64,000 nt of DNA from Amphirosellinia nigrospora (GCA_004123355.1 SCHM01000002.1:6545569-6609568), one strand, 5' to 3'; numbered from the stretch's first letter, positions 22,468 to 34,616 are shown. Notes: generated by a model from the sequence alone, not told the origin. Translations and numbers: made by a program.

Positions 22468-22825
22468 ATGCCCGTCGAAAGAATGATGTTCGTGCAAGCC
22501 ACGATACTGTTCAAGGTGCGGGATGATAAGGTGATAGGTCATATCCCCCAGAGAGACTCAACTCCAGCCAACCACGGTGACGAGGCAGTCGCGAGCAGCA
22601 GCCGAGCGACTCCAGACGTCGCAAAGAAAGCGGCGAGTGCCAATACTAGCGGACAGCAGACGAGCCATGTAAGTAACCCCGACAGAGCGCGCGAAAGATT
22701 GAGCTAACGGTCAACTGACTGTGCAAAAAACGCCAAAACCCGATGCTGGTACAAGGGCCAAGCGTGGCGCCGAGCACGACTCGTCGGAATCTAAAACCGC
22801 TCAGAAAAAGCCCCGTCACAAATAG
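22468..22825 (+). CDS. Orphan small basic-tailed protein
   Basis: ATG at 22468 gives MPVERMMFVQATILFKVRDD, a Ser/Ala-rich linker, then a GTAAGT donor after codon CAT. Downstream, a frame reading KTPKPDAGTRAKRGAEH and TAQKKPRHK ends at 22825, forming a bipartite basic tail that could be a nuclear localisation signal. No clean acceptor is visible (a CAAAAAACG where CAG would be expected), so the join is uncertain. Family unknown. Confidence 0.45.
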
Positions 22826-23374
22826 CGGTAGACGGGTGACGCAAATCGTAAAGGTGGTGGAAAATTAAGTTGAGGGAGCGCTCCAACGTAAACGGGTGTT
22901 GCGTAGAGAGGACGGCTCCTGGGAGAATCCGCGGGCAGGGAGAACGAGTGTCGTGAGTCCTCACATACCACCTACTTGGTTTGTGACGGGGATCTGCCAC
23001 GATTCGATCCCGACGGCATCTCAGATCGAATTGATCGCTCACCGTCTGTAGTTAGCCAAGTAGATAGTACTCGACAAACTATCACGACTCTGTTGCTTGG
23101 GGCATTAGTCTACCTCCTGTAAACCTTGAACTCGGATTAAAACAGTACCTGGTGGGTACCGATGGGTGGAGTAGATAGGTAGTCACAGATAATTACACGT
23201 CATTAGGTAGGTAACATTTCGCTTGCTATCTATCAGTACCTGGTGCCTAAGTAACTAGGTATGTATCTAGATACCTATCCTCCTCACAATAATCTCAAGT
23301 ACCTGATACTTAAGGTACGGGTACTACGTAGGTACCTGCGCTAACTCACAGTAGTTATGCGCTTAAGCAGATAT
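22826..23374. other. Intergenic rich in TAGGTA/GGTACC motifs
   Basis: At 23140-23340, short words such as GTACCTGGT, TAGGTAGGTA and TACGTAGGTACC recur. This is common in intergenic DNA of Sordariomycetes. No gene seen. Confidence 0.5.
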
Positions 23375-24762
23375 CTACCCTTGGCGGCGGGAAAGCTCGC
23401 CCTTCTGCGTCAAAACAAAGAAGATGGCAGCACTCTGCAGCTCTGCTTCGGTGCGGACGGCCTCACGCTCGGCTCGCGACATTCGCTCAAATCGAGAGAT
23501 GTACTGTCCCAACTCGCCGTCCGGCAATAGAAGCGCCGCACCGTCATCGATTTTGATACCTCCCTCGTCCTGGATCCGAGGCATATCACATCATCCTCAT
23601 CCTCTGCTTTAGGGGTTGCTCTCTTTTCCGTGTCGCCCTTTTGTGAGATGACTGCTCCGACGCTTGCGCCCTCTCCCATCTTCTTGGGTACCTTCCACCG
23701 TAACGTCTTCTGGCCTGTGCATGGCTCATCGGGCTTGCCTTCGATCTTGTCGCGACGGCGCTCGCCCGCCCTCTCTTGGGTGCTTGGGCTCGACTCATCC
23801 TCGTCCAAGTTCCAGCTCGCCGGCAACCTGCGCCGGGCCGGGCGCGGCTTGTCGGGCTTGTCGGCTGGAGGGGTGCATGGGTCATCGTCGTCACCTCCCT
23901 CGGCGTTGACGCGCACGGCAACGTCCTCGTCCCCGTCTTCGTCCAACCTCCGTCTCGTGGCAGAGGGCATAACCATCACATCACCGTAGTCTGCCGGCCT
24001 CTTGGTAAGCCTCGACGTCGCGTGCGACACTTCACCTCCGTCCGTAGACGGGGCATCCCCACCGACACTTCCGATCGGAGCTTCGACAAGAGAGCGAGCA
24101 TGTGGTCTGTCGGGGGGATGCTCCATCGTCGCCTCCGATCTCTTTCCAGTCGGGGTGGGATGTTTTTAGAGGAGCTCGAGCGTTGATCCTTGATCTCCTC
24201 CGGTACAGAGGCGAGAAGCGTGGGCTTGTTGCCTTTACTGGAGCTCGGTCTGCTCTCGCCGAGGGTGTGGGTGCTGGCTGGCTTCTCCAAATCTAAGGAA
24301 TCCTCGCTGTCCGAATCCTCGCCACCACATTTGGTGGGCGTTTTGCTCGGAACGGACGAGGGGGTGTAGTAAGGTCGGCCTTGTCTTGATACCTAGGGGC
24401 CACCCTCTGCGGCGTGTCAGTTTTCGGGACTCGAATGGCCCGGACTTGGTGACGGGACATACCTCCATATACCCTTCAATCACCTGGTGCCTGGTGGCCT
24501 CGGGGTCACCGGCCCAACCCGTCTGTTCCTTGATCTTCGTAGCGGGGAGCGAGAGGATGTGTGCGAGCTCGAAAAAAAAATCGGAATGTTTATCATCGTC
24601 AATGTCGTAATCAGCCAAGATGATAGATGCCTGCAGTTGTGCGTATGTGCCGTCGGGCATGTACGTGACCCTGCTCTCTCGAGCCCGGTGCTCCAGGAGC
24701 GTCCGGCTACTAAAGTAGCTGTCCTCGTCAGGCTTACGAAATCCTCGCCGAGGACGATACAT
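23375..24762 (-). CDS. Orphan Ser/charged-rich nuclear-type protein, 2 exons
   Basis: Exon 1 is 24463-24762 (100 codons, ATG). A 56-bp intron at 24407-24462 (GTATGT, ACTGAC, CGCAG) joins in phase 0 to exon 2. Exon 2 (23375-24406) passes through three same-direction frame steps at a C5 run, a C6 run and a GG, so restoring three bases gives 1035 nt and about 444 aa in all. Exon 1 contains TYMPDGTYAQLQASIILADY. Exon 2 is Ser/Pro/Glu/Asp/Lys-rich and disordered-looking, with a basic RRRLDEDGDED region. It ends in a helical ISRFERMSRAEREAVRTEAE segment. No known domain. Confidence 0.55.
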
Positions 24763-25926
24763 GATCTTGGGATGGTTGTGCTAGTTCTCCAGCGTTGATG
24801 TATGTGTTGGGGACTGGGATTGTTTGAGATTCTCCGTCATGGGGCGAGATTGCTCTTTATAAGGGAGGGCTGGCTGACATTGGGACCCTACCTCGATGCC
24901 TGGGTGACGAGTGCTGCCCCGGATACCAGGAGTTGCTGGCCCGATGGGCTCGTACAGGGCGCGGTCAAATTCCAGCGACGCGTAGGGAGGAGTTGGATGG
25001 CTTCAGCGCCTTTGCATGTGTGAGCTCCGCAGCGACGTTGTCTATCTGTGGACTACATGTCTAAGTCACCCGCACACCCCGCAGCTGTTGAAAAGAAAGA
25101 TATACTAAGGCTGATGTCGCGGATAGCACTCTAAGGTCACGAACCAACAAAGATCGAAAGAATATATGTATCAGGTAGGGCAGAGGATTTGTAGGCAACG
25201 AAAATAACATAACTAATCGCCTACCTCGCTTTTTATACTTATCCTACTACACTTAGAAATTTTAATTTTTTTTTTAAATACCCAGTTCCATTATCCTATA
25301 TACTACTCGTAAGTCTTCTTAATTATTTAAGAAAATTGATCTGGAGCCCGACACCGCCCGGATCGAAATCAAAACCGTCGCTTATCTAGGCTTGATCGCA
25401 AGTGCTACTATGAGGAAACTACTCAGGGCGTATGGTCCACCTAAAACTTATTGTAGCTGAAGAAGATATCACACGCGTCATCTAGTCCGCGCCTAGGACG
25501 ACACGCGCCCGCAAACAAAACGCGCTCAGCTTTGTTCCGCTGTCTCGAAGGGACGGCCGCTCGTGCCACGCTAAGCAACGCAGCTAGGCTACATACGCCA
25601 AAGATTTGATTCTGCCAGTCACAAATGCTGGGGTGTATTGCGCGAGAATGAACATGGAGCCTGACTATGAACATGAACGGGGACGCCGTATCTCCCCCAG
25701 CAATCCACCAGTCCGGCCCCTCGAATGATCTGTCACCCGTCTACCATAGAGCTCCCTACTCTCTACTCCTTTCCCGAAACATGCTCCGACGGCGATGACA
25801 CGATACCGGCGGGAAATATACCTGTACTGTCCATCCCTAGATCGTAGAAGGTCTCTAGGCCGTAGATACTGCCCGCCCAGCGTTTTCCGCGATCACCCTG
25901 TCGTTCCGGAGGCGCACGATGCCCTG
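24763..25926. other. Intergenic, partly AT-rich
   Basis: No supported gene. About 25200-25340 is AT-rich. Confidence 0.4.
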
Positions 25927-26225
25927 TTAACTGGTTAACTCGGCACGGGACCCTGGACCTAGACCTACCAAAACATCTTTTCCCTGGCACGGTTTGAAAG
26001 GACTGTCCAGGTCTTCCGGTCCGACGAATTGACCGTATAACTCCGGTTTCTTTTCAATCAAGGTCTTCAGAGCACGGTATCTTAACAGGTCCGCAAACAG
26101 GGTGCTTAGCTCTGGCTCTCCTCCCCCGAGACTCCTAATATGCGGAAGGCCGCGGGCACAGCCAACTCGGCAATCCTCTCCACATCCTTGATGTCGGCTG
26201 GTGTTATCCACGGCGCGAATCTCAT
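25927..26225 (-). CDS. Orphan coding exon(s)
   Basis: From ATG 26225: MRFAPWITPADIKDVERIAE to FRILGVSG. After restoring one base in the C5 run at 26123-26127 it continues through TLFADLLRYRALKTLIEKKP and DLDSPFKPCQGKDVLVG to the stop at 25927 (300 nt). The sequence is helix-rich and protein-like. More coding sequence probably lies upstream (26.4-26.87 kb) behind an intron with a GTGAGTGCC donor near 26370. The family is unknown. Confidence 0.4.
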
Positions 26226-27222
26226 CAGCGTCGTGCCCTGCAGCGGCGCATGATTATGAAGACATAGCCATCACCGCGAAGTCGTCGGCTCGAGCTACCA
26301 GTGGCGAGCATGTAAGCATTATTCGGGAGCAGGTCGAGATGGTGTCTCACGAGGGGCCAGGCACTCACGATCCGCTGACTAGATGTATGCGGACTAGGAA
26401 GGAAGAAGTCCAAGGAGGTGATCGGAATCCCCGGGGGCTTCTTTGGTATCGTGGCCGGTGCCAGATATGAAACTTTTCACTGCCTTTTGCAGCTGGTTCA
26501 GAGAAGCAGCCGACAGTGCCTCTGCGAGGTTCGCAGAGCTCCATTCCAGGCTCCGTGAAGAAGTGGGTGACGACGGGTCGATGAGTGATCGGACAAGGCG
26601 AGACGGGGCGGAATAGCCCGGCGCGGTAATCTTTAAAGATGTAGAGGAGTGGGTGGGGCAGAGCGAGAACGGGTACAATATCAGGCAGGGTGCCGAGCCT
26701 CGCAAGAGCAGAGATGCGTGGTACGTCGGTGTTGTAGTTAGGGCAGTGGACGTGGATATAAGTAAGTAAGCGAAGTCTGTCGACCTGGCCAGCTCATTTA
26801 AATGTCCGCGAGCGGCTGCCCCCCTAGCAACCGGCCCCAAGGCACCAAACCCTGCCAGGTGATACATAGGTACCTAGGTAGATACGCGACTGGTCGGCAA
26901 CCCGCCGATCCACGAAACCGAGTGCAGCACCACTCTCGCCATGCAACAGCAACCGTCATCGTCAAAACGCCCATCAACTGGGTTGGCGAGGCGATGTCTG
27001 AGTCGCCGATGCCGCCGCCGCCAGTTTTACGTTGCCTTGGCCCGCGTCCTCGATCTTCGCTAGGCCAGACCTGGGGATCGGTAGCCAGTTGCCGGATGAA
27101 ATGGCCACGATACAAACCTCTGAGCGCTCGGCCTACCACCAAATACGCAAGGTACTAAACACCCATCTCACCAATCACTGCTTCGACAGGCTCGACTCGG
27201 CACGAGCGCATCGACCGCCTCA
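26226..27222. other. Possible upstream exons of the preceding gene
   Basis: A minus-strand frame at 26394-26867 begins with an ATG. Another frame in the same place also reads plausibly, so no model is given. Nothing else recognised. Confidence 0.3.
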
Positions 27223-27584
27223 CGATGGATGAGGTGGAGCGTCCAACCACGTCCAGTTCCGGGACGTCTGGAACCGGTTCCTGAACAAAGAGCAGACGAG
27301 CGTGGTCTGGGACACGGCGACACCACGCTCGCAGAACTGCGCGCCATGACCGCCTTGTGAGGGTTCGCGCTTGCTCGAGACGACCCCCTCATTCCCGAGG
27401 CTGGTCGAGCTAGTTCCCATGACCTACGTTGAGATGAAAGAGCGGATTGGGTTGCCGGGAGGGACCAAGTGCAACCTATTGAACAGATACATCGACGTAA
27501 GTCACCGCAGTCAGACGACGTGGAGCATAACGTCGTCTCGCTAACAGACTGCAGAACGAGCTCGAAAAGCATCCGGCAAAGTAG
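27223..27584 (+). CDS. Orphan protein, 3' exons
   Basis: A clear final splice event: VELVPMTYVEMKERIGLPGG then CNLLNRYID, donor GTAAGT at 27497, CTAAC branch, acceptor ACTGCAG, last exon NELEKHPAK and stop at 27584. Upstream, NHVQFRDVWNRFLNKEQTSV reads as protein in another frame, so one or more indels intervene. The start is uncertain. Family unknown. Confidence 0.4.
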
Positions 27585-27965
27585 GCCCGTGCAGGTTCAG
27601 GACTGAGGGCAGGCCACTAACCGAGGACGCGGGGCCTGCCATCGGAGAGGCTTCATAGGCTTGTGGCAGATCTCACCTTAGTCTTTAGGTTTGTATCTTC
27701 TCTTATCTGATGATCTGATGTTTTGACATGAGCTTTTGGGCGTGGGGGGCATTGATATTACGAACACCACGCCATCTAATGCAGTGGTTTGTTTAGAGGA
27801 GACGAGAGACGAGAAACGGCTGGACGAGTCTAATGTTGATGCTACGATACTATCTACCCATGGTGAGCTAGCCCGATCTATCCCAGAAGGCATAGCGTGG
27901 CATTCGCAGTTATCATGTCGCAGAACCGGTGCGTGAGAAGCGCAAACCAACAGCTGGCGGTCAGT
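27585..27965. other. Intergenic
   Basis: Nothing recognised. Confidence 0.4.
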
Positions 27966-28345
27966 TCACCTACCATGCCCAGAGAGACGAGCGCAAAAAT
28001 TTTTCACCAATTCATCCTGAACCTGCCAGTGCCGGGGAATTGGTAGATAGAGTATAAAGACGTCCGAGTAGATTCCAGAAACACGACCTCCTTGTATGGA
28101 AACATGGAAACGCCGCGTGATTCGTTGTGTGCCAGTCCCGGATAATCGGGAGATCCCTGATAAATAGACAGATCCTTCCTTTGGGGCCAAGGTTCGCCTT
28201 GTCTTGCAATGTGTATTGTTCTACGAGACATTCTCGAGCAGGACTGTCTTCCGTCGAGATCTGTCGGTCGGATGTCGCACCTAATACCCGGGGGTCGGCT
28301 TCTACACCGCGATTGACACGGAATGTACAGCTCCTGTGACGAGCG
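27966..28345 (-). CDS. Possible orphan gene, frames broken
   Basis: Protein-like stretches (STEDSPARECLVEQYTLQDK in one frame; SIQGGRVSGIYSDVFILYLP and QVQDELVKNFCARL in another) run in series to a stop at 27966. No ATG or splice site was fixed. Confidence 0.3.
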
Positions 28346-28490
28346 CCCTTGGGTGTCTTGGGAACCTGGCCATGGCAGGTCATCCCGAGCCACTCAATCG
28401 GCGGGTGTAATATTTTTACAATCAACAAAGAGAAACACAAAACACTAGCTATGTCATGTCCATCGTTTGTCCGATCTCGAAGTCATAAGA

Positions 28491-28829
28491 ATCCCTTATT
28501 TCAAGCACCACGACTAGCATTTAAACTTATTCTGGTCAATCAAAAAAAAAATAGAACAGCTACGGATGCTCTCGCATTTATCTATCATCGGCGCTTCACG
28601 CCGGACGTCACCGGAAGCCATTTATAAATCCAAGCTCTGCGCTTCACAAAATTTTGGTGCGGCCCAAGGCTCCGGCGACCGGATATCAAAGTCCCCCCGC
28701 CCCGCCCCCAAAAAGAATGAAAAAACCGTTGTTTCAAGCAACACGACTAGCAGTCAAACCTATACCAGTCACTCATAAAAAAATGGAACAGCTACCAACG
28801 CTGTCACATATATCTATCATCGGCGCTTT
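28491..28829. repeat. Two ~100-bp direct repeats
   Basis: The segments 28494-28595 and 28720-28824 share TTTCAAGCA(C/A)CACGACTAGCA, AAATAGAACAGCTAC-like and TCTATCATCGGCGCTT blocks, about 80 percent identical by eye. No coding sense in either. Confidence 0.65.
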
Positions 28830-29577
28830 ATATTTCTATGCTTATACAAATTAAGCTACAGCATCCCAAACGCTCGATACAGTACAATACTTCAAAAGCT
28901 CGTGGGAAAATATAGAAAACATTACAATTCAAACCCAAGTCTATGTCCTTTACTTGACAACCAATATTACAGCCCGTCGCTATAATAGTACAATGATCGC
29001 TCACCTAGAGATCCTCTAGTTAAGACGAGGTAGGCTGGCCACCTATCCGTCAAGCCTAAAGGACGCTTCACGTGATGTCAGGCCTTATACTATCTATCAT
29101 TAGAGGGAGATAATGTATTACTAAATAGCTAAATATAAGACGAATAATTTTCTTCAAGTATTTAAGTTCATGTTATATATATATTGCTCGACTTATGTAT
29201 TGAATTGGCTCAGCGAGAGGAGGTAATCTGGGCACTGCTCATCCAATTCAAGTCGCGGTTACGTAGAAGTATGGGGAATCCGTTAATCAGATGGAACGCA
29301 ATACATTAATAATAATAAAAAATTTGAAATCTCGGTGGTGTGTTGCCTGCTAAGCAGGGAGGTATGTAAGATACAGCCGGGAATTGTGGTGTCTTTACGT
29401 ATTTTCACCCCCTTGTCAATCTACCACCCCCCTTTTTGGCTTCCCCGGGCCTAATTTGCCTAGTACGAATCACTCGCCCTCCTTCAGTATGTTTGTCCAT
29501 CTACCTTTCTAGTGAAGGGTTTGACTTGGCCTGAAAAGGTATTTATCTGGTAATCTCGCTGAAACCTATTATACCTA
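28830..29577. other. Intergenic, AT-rich
   Basis: No supported gene. Confidence 0.4.
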
Positions 29578-29906
29578 CAGGTCTCCAGGATGATAATCGT
29601 GTAGCGCGGCGCTAGGGCTTGTGCTGGCAGGGGATTTTTGGTAGGAATTTCGGTACGTCTACATATAACAGCCTCGTGTGGCGTAATAATGTGGCTGTGT
29701 GGCTGGGGCCCTCGTACCCCCCCCAAGTAAATAGGCTATATGGGCTCCGCCCATCTGCAGATATCGCTAGTTCTCCATCCAATACACATCACATTTCTGG
29801 CCCATCTCAAGCCAAGATACCACGCACCTAGGCTCACTCGTGAGTAGCAGTACTCTTGCTCTTCTAGTTTTAGCGCGGCGCTACACGATTATCATCCTGG
29901 GACCTG
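29578..29906. mobile_element. Mariner-like MITE with TA target sites
   Basis: Terminal inverted repeats of about 38 bp begin CAGGTC(T)CCAGGATGATAA on the left and, read inward from the right end, CAGGTCCCAGGATGATAATC. Both continue to GTAGCGCGGCGCTA. The element is bounded by TA at 29576-29577 and 29907-29908, the Tc1/mariner target. At 329 bp with no open frame, it is non-autonomous. The near-identical inverted repeats suggest a fairly recent insertion. A related fragment lies at 11335-11372. Confidence 0.85.
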
Positions 29907-29943
29907 TACCTAGGTAGTGGGGGGCTCCTTGGAGAGCAGGAAC

Positions 29944-32900
29944 CTAATTTTTCCTGCGCCTTTTCTGTCCTATCTCGCCTCGACTTTCGGAGTCGGAATC
30001 ATCAGACTCGTCGGAATCCGGGAAATGACCAGGATCATTGGGATCATCACAATCGTAGAAATAATCAGAATCGTCAAACTATGACTCTTCTGGCTCTTCC
30101 TCGGTTAACATAGACTCCCTTTCTTCCGACTCGGTGAGGTCTCCTCCCTCCTCCTCTTCTTTTTCCAAGTCCACTGTTTTGGGAACAGTTCCCGTGGCCT
30201 TGTCCTGTGCCCAATCCAGGTTTTTATTCAAAGACACCCAATCCACATCCCCTAGAGGCCATAGTGCCTCATCATCCTCCCGCAGGCAATCAAACAACTG
30301 GGTGACCCTGGGCCATAAGTCTTCCGAGTAATCGAGGACGCCGAAATTCCACGACCTGGTGTCCAGGGACATGTTGCACCGGCTCGCTTCAAAATCCCGG
30401 GCCTGGTTGTCCGGTCGCCGCAGCCCGCCAAACCCAGCAGTCATTGGACTGTTGTGATGCTTGTGGGCAACGCTCGCCGAGTTCGGGCCTTGGCCCACGG
30501 CACGGCGCAGATTCCTAGACCGTCCGCGGAATGGGCTCTGTGAGGAATGTTTGGGTCCTTCGCCTACGTCGTGTTCAAAGTTAGCCACCCTGTTCACCCA
30601 GGGGAACCCAAAAACGAGCTGCACTTACGCGTGCCTCGCGGAGCTGCTCACGGTCCGCACGCAGCTTCTCGAAATGCCCGTGCATTAACGCAAGCTGGTA
30701 CGAGTAAACGTCGCAATCCATCTCATGTTTCTTATTGCAATAATCGCGGGTCCGCTCGTAGCGTTCGGTGACCCAACAATGCCACACCACCAGCTCCAAG
30801 TGACGAGAGGCTTGCTCTGGGGATCAAAGGGTAAGGCACCCAATCCCCGTCGGCGCCTTGGATCGACCACAGAGCACGGTCGTTTTCGTCGAAACCGTAG
30901 ATGGGTGGTAACTGGTCATACTGGCTAACGAGCCAGTCGTATGAAAACGGCCGCCACAGCGCACCATGCTGTCGAAGCTGCCTCTCCGACATTGCAAGAC
31001 TGAAGACCTTGTTCCGAGGTATCGGCATATCAGGCAGGCTGCCCGAGACCCATGCTTGACGAAGAGCCTGTCGCTCTCGGTCCGTGGCGCTCGTCCTGTA
31101 GAACCTGGTCATCCGGTCAAGGATATGCGCTACTTGCAGACCTTGAAAAGCGTTGACTAGCTCGGCGCAGGTGTTGGAACGCTTGTACTGGGCCAAGGCC
31201 TTTAGTACAAACGCAGGGCTTTCGTACTTGATTCGATTCAGTGCCGCAGCCGTCACGGCCATGTTGCCCGGTACGTGTACGGCGGTGCTGGTCCCGTTTT
31301 TTGGCACCAAGCAGACGGCATCTATAGAAGGAGTTAATGGGCTATAGTATATCCCTCGCACACTAAAGTGGTTTTCGACTAGGTTGGTACATGGTGGTTA
31401 GCTCGGGCTGGGAATATAGCTTCATAAATCTCTTACATTCAGAATAGAGCAGGTCTTGAAAACAGTAATGGTCTCGCCAGCCGCCCGGGATTTGTTGTTC
31501 CACTATTTCCTTGCGTAGCTGGTGGACGAGGATCCGTCGTTCCCCTATTGAGTTCCTAATCTCGTCTGCCGAGAGGCCGGCTGCTTTGTAGTCTTTGAAT
31601 ACTGCATTCGCTATGTTACTGAACACTTGGTGGCCCCATCTTCTTGGTGGATTGTCGATTTGCATCAGCTCCTCTACCGGCCTTTGCGAGCATCCGTGGC
31701 ACACTCGCATATTCAATTCTGGCACCTCGGACATGGTGAAGCATAAGGGCTGCGCACTACAAGAGTGGCACGGGTGACAGTGCCATCCATCCGCCTTGTC
31801 GCACCGCGCTGTGTACGACTCGTATATCGCGGTCGATGCGTTGGTTCTCCAGATCCGCGATATCGGAGCCTCGACGCCAGGCGTCTAACAGGTGCTCACC
31901 GGCCTCGTACGCCTCTATTATGGTCTGCATCGTCCGGTATGTGCGGAGAAACGTTGGGCTACGTATGGTGAGGACGGGTAGGTCCGGGAAGAGCCGTCTA
32001 ACCCAGAAAGTAGGCACGATGCCGGCGGTAGCGAAGTGGACTACGACGCGCGCGACCAATATAACTCTGCGCATCCCACCCACTGATAGCGGGATCCCTA
32101 ACGTGTACGACGACTGGAAGGTTCTTATCTTGCTTCGAATTTCCCAAGCTGGGCCGTAAGACCCCGCAAAGATATAAGCGATATACTGCGACAGGTTCGC
32201 CGCCAGCTCGTGCCGGCGACGTTCCCCCGGTTCGACCCACGCTGGAATCCCACTGGTGCCGGGACGCAGGTCGATATAATGGCCCATCGTGATCCTTACG
32301 TCGTCCGGCACCGTAGGGATATTCGTGGCCTCGTTTATGCGCGATATGTATACCTTTACCTTCAGCTGTATCGCGCCATCCCCAGGTGCTACGGCGAAAA
32401 ATTTTGTACAGTAGGATGGTTTCCTACGTTCGTCGTCGTACCTGGTGTTGGTGATGCAAAAGTCGGCCTCCGAGGCCCGAGGCCATGATACCTTAAGGCA
32501 GCATCCCTAACCCCCATCGCGTTGGGGTTAGGCTGACGACCCGGGGGAAGGCGTGTTCACATATTGAGCGGACCGTATCTTGATATTGTTGCAACGTAAC
32601 GTGGGTTTGGATATGGGCTTGCGCGTGTCGTGTAGGTCGATGGGGATGATGACGTTTTCCTAGGTACCGGTTAGCGGCCGGAAAGCAGACGTGAAGCGTA
32701 TGGGGGACCGACAAGTGCATTTTCTGGATTGGAAACCTTCAATTTTAAGATTGGTCTGCCATTGGATTTCCGGGTTACTACCTCTACACTGTATTTCCGA
32801 GTGGGGCTTGTCCCGGAACTGATGAGGTTTTCTAGACGATACGGTTTTGGTCCCCTTCCTACGGACCAGGGAAACCGTTTCTTATTCTCCTCGATCCAGT

Positions 32901-33069
32901 CGTCGTCCAACTTAAGCCTATTGAAGGGGATTACCTCGCCGAGAGCAGAATCGTCGGGCGGTTGAGAAGGTCCAGCATCGGGAGAGTGCCTTGGAACCCT
33001 TTGCGATCTCTGCGGTCCTTGAAGGGGAGCGATTCCGCGGACTCTAGACGGATTAGTAGCGTGGTCCAT
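29944..33069 (-). CDS. Large orphan protein gene, multiply interrupted
   Basis: ATG at 33069. Coding segments follow in order: an N-terminal region with ENKKRFPWSVGRGPKPYRLE; VIIPIDLHDTRKPISKPTLR; VYISRINEATNIPTVPDDVR to about 31760; a Cys-rich stretch CHPCHSCSAQPLC and CHGC near 31.70-31.77 kb; GGWRDHYCFQDLLYSECKRF; LQVAHILDRMTRFYRTSATD; YDWLVSQYDQLPPIYGFDEN; a probable intron with donor GTAAGTGCAG at about 30630; then an acidic C-terminus. An in-frame TAG at 30079-30081 is followed by a continuing acidic stretch and a basic KRRRKN tail to 29944. Several frame switches occur, so this is either a decayed gene or one hit by many assembly indels. The full product would exceed 900 aa. No family recognised. 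Confidence 0.45.
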
Positions 33070-33659
33070 TATAAAAATAATACGTGAGGCTAAGAGGAGG
33101 GTGGCCTAGATCAGTGGTAAAGGGTTCTCTAAAAAGATGGAGCGGTATCCAGGACTTATGATCAAGAGTTTAGGGAGATTCTTCGATCACCCCGCGCGGT
33201 AGAAGGAGAGGAAGACTTGAGCAGACAGTGGTGCCGATGGTATCCTGGCATGTCTGTGCGTGCCCAGCGACGGCTAAATGATTGCTACGCGTGATTGCTA
33301 GGTCGCGTTTATTCCAGGAAGATTTTCGATCACGCGCATACGGTATAGAACGTTACAGTGTATAATAAATGTTTGTACGAAATATTTGGTTGGTGTTGCT
33401 ACTGATTGGCGACGCGATGCATAATGCCTAAGCATATAAATTAACAGCATCTGCTCTCTTTCTATCTGTTTTATTTTATTTTACCTTTTAACAAAACCCG
33501 CAAAAATATTTCTTTGATTATCTCACCAATTATTTCCCGTCACAATATTTAAGGAAGCTCTCTCGACCCGCCTAAGTCTGCTCTAAACCCGGATCCGCCT
33601 CTGCCGAATCAACAATCCGCATACTTCTATTATCGACCTTCTCATACCATTTATTCGCC
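33070..33659. other. Intergenic between divergent genes
   Basis: Likely promoters of the minus-strand gene at 33069 and the plus-strand gene at 33660. Pyrimidine-rich TTTTATTTTATTTTACC near 33470 resembles a fungal core-promoter tract. Confidence 0.4.
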
Positions 33660-34282
33660 ATGGATAAAAACGCCCGCCTCACCAGAGAAGTGGCTCGCGC
33701 CGTATCAGAAATGTCGGTGCGACAAATCCAGGACGCAATGATTATAAACCCGATTCCGGCGCCGGTTAGTCGAAGGTACATAGACCCGACCGATCCCATT
33801 GTACAAGATATTACTCTGTTGCTAGTTTATAATCCAAAAAAATTGTGTCGAACGTACAGCACAAATGCACGGCATCCCTCTATCCAGCGGGCCACCATGG
33901 CATTGTGCAGCTCGCTTAGCTCTCGACATGCTCGGCGTCAAGAGGAGGACGAAGGGGAGCTGTACAATGTCTTCCGGGATTGCGTACAGTTTGATGTTGC
34001 CTACTTAGCGAACAATTACGGAATAGTAGGCCGTGACAGGCCTCTCCAAGGCCTGCTAGGTAATAATCAGAGCGCTCCTATGATCCGGAGGTTGGTGATC
34101 CAAGTAAGTTGCCGTATATTTGATACAATTACCCACATTACAGCCGGAATGCTAATTCAGCTTCAGACCGCGCTCCGCAGGCGGAACGGGGAGCTGCGGG
34201 TGCTAGGTCTATGTCACAGACGGTGAATGATGGAGAGGAGGTCGAAGCGGACAGAATAGCAAGGTTAGCAGCCGCTGAGTAG
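33660..34282 (+). CDS. Orphan protein, probably 2 exons
   Basis: An ATG at 33660 in a good context (GCCATGG) opens a frame with REVARAVSEMSVRQIQDAMI, TDPIVQDITLLLVYNPKKLC and VQFDVAYLANNYGIVG. An intron ends at CATTACAG (about 34143). The downstream frame reads NANSASDRAPQAERGAAGA and EVEADRIARLAAAE to a stop at 34282. GTAAGT at 34111 is the best donor but gives the wrong phase; a GTTGGT donor at about 34094 fits. About 180-190 aa, no known domain. Confidence 0.5.
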
Positions 34283-34495
34283 GTTGCCTTGTAATTAGAC
34301 CTACCTACAGTACAACGCAGAGAGTGGTGGCTATGTGTGGCTGAGGGTGCTGCCCCACTAATTGCCCCACTAGGTGGGGTAGCCATCTAAAGAATGGATC
34401 CATCTTATCCGACCCACTAGGATCCACCTTTTGTAAGACGAGCACGATCCCCGGTATAACCAATTTTTTCCCCTGACCTCCCTAACAACAAATGG

Positions 34496-34610
34496 GCTCC
34501 TGTGACGCAGTGGTCACCGTAGTAGCGTGCTTGTCTTATAGCACTAGAGCGTCCGCGCCTAGTTATATGCAGCAATCAAGAAGTCGTGAGTTCGAATCTC
34601 ACCAGGAGCA
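34496..34610 (+). tRNA. tRNA-like gene with intron, probable anticodon UAU (Ile)
   Basis: The acceptor stem GCTCCTG/CAGGAGC is perfect with discriminator A. The T arm GTGAG-TTCGAAT-CTCAC is perfect and carries the B box. TGACGCAGTGG fits the A box. The sequence CTTGTCTTATA followed later by ATCAAG suggests an anticodon stem and TAT anticodon interrupted by an intron after position 37. A six-T Pol III terminator follows. Odd points: the D loop is about 16 nt if ACGC pairs with GCGT, and the anticodon stem has a T-T mismatch. It may therefore be a degenerate copy. Lys (CUU) is a less likely alternative. Confidence 0.6.
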
Positions 34611-34616
34611 TCATAA

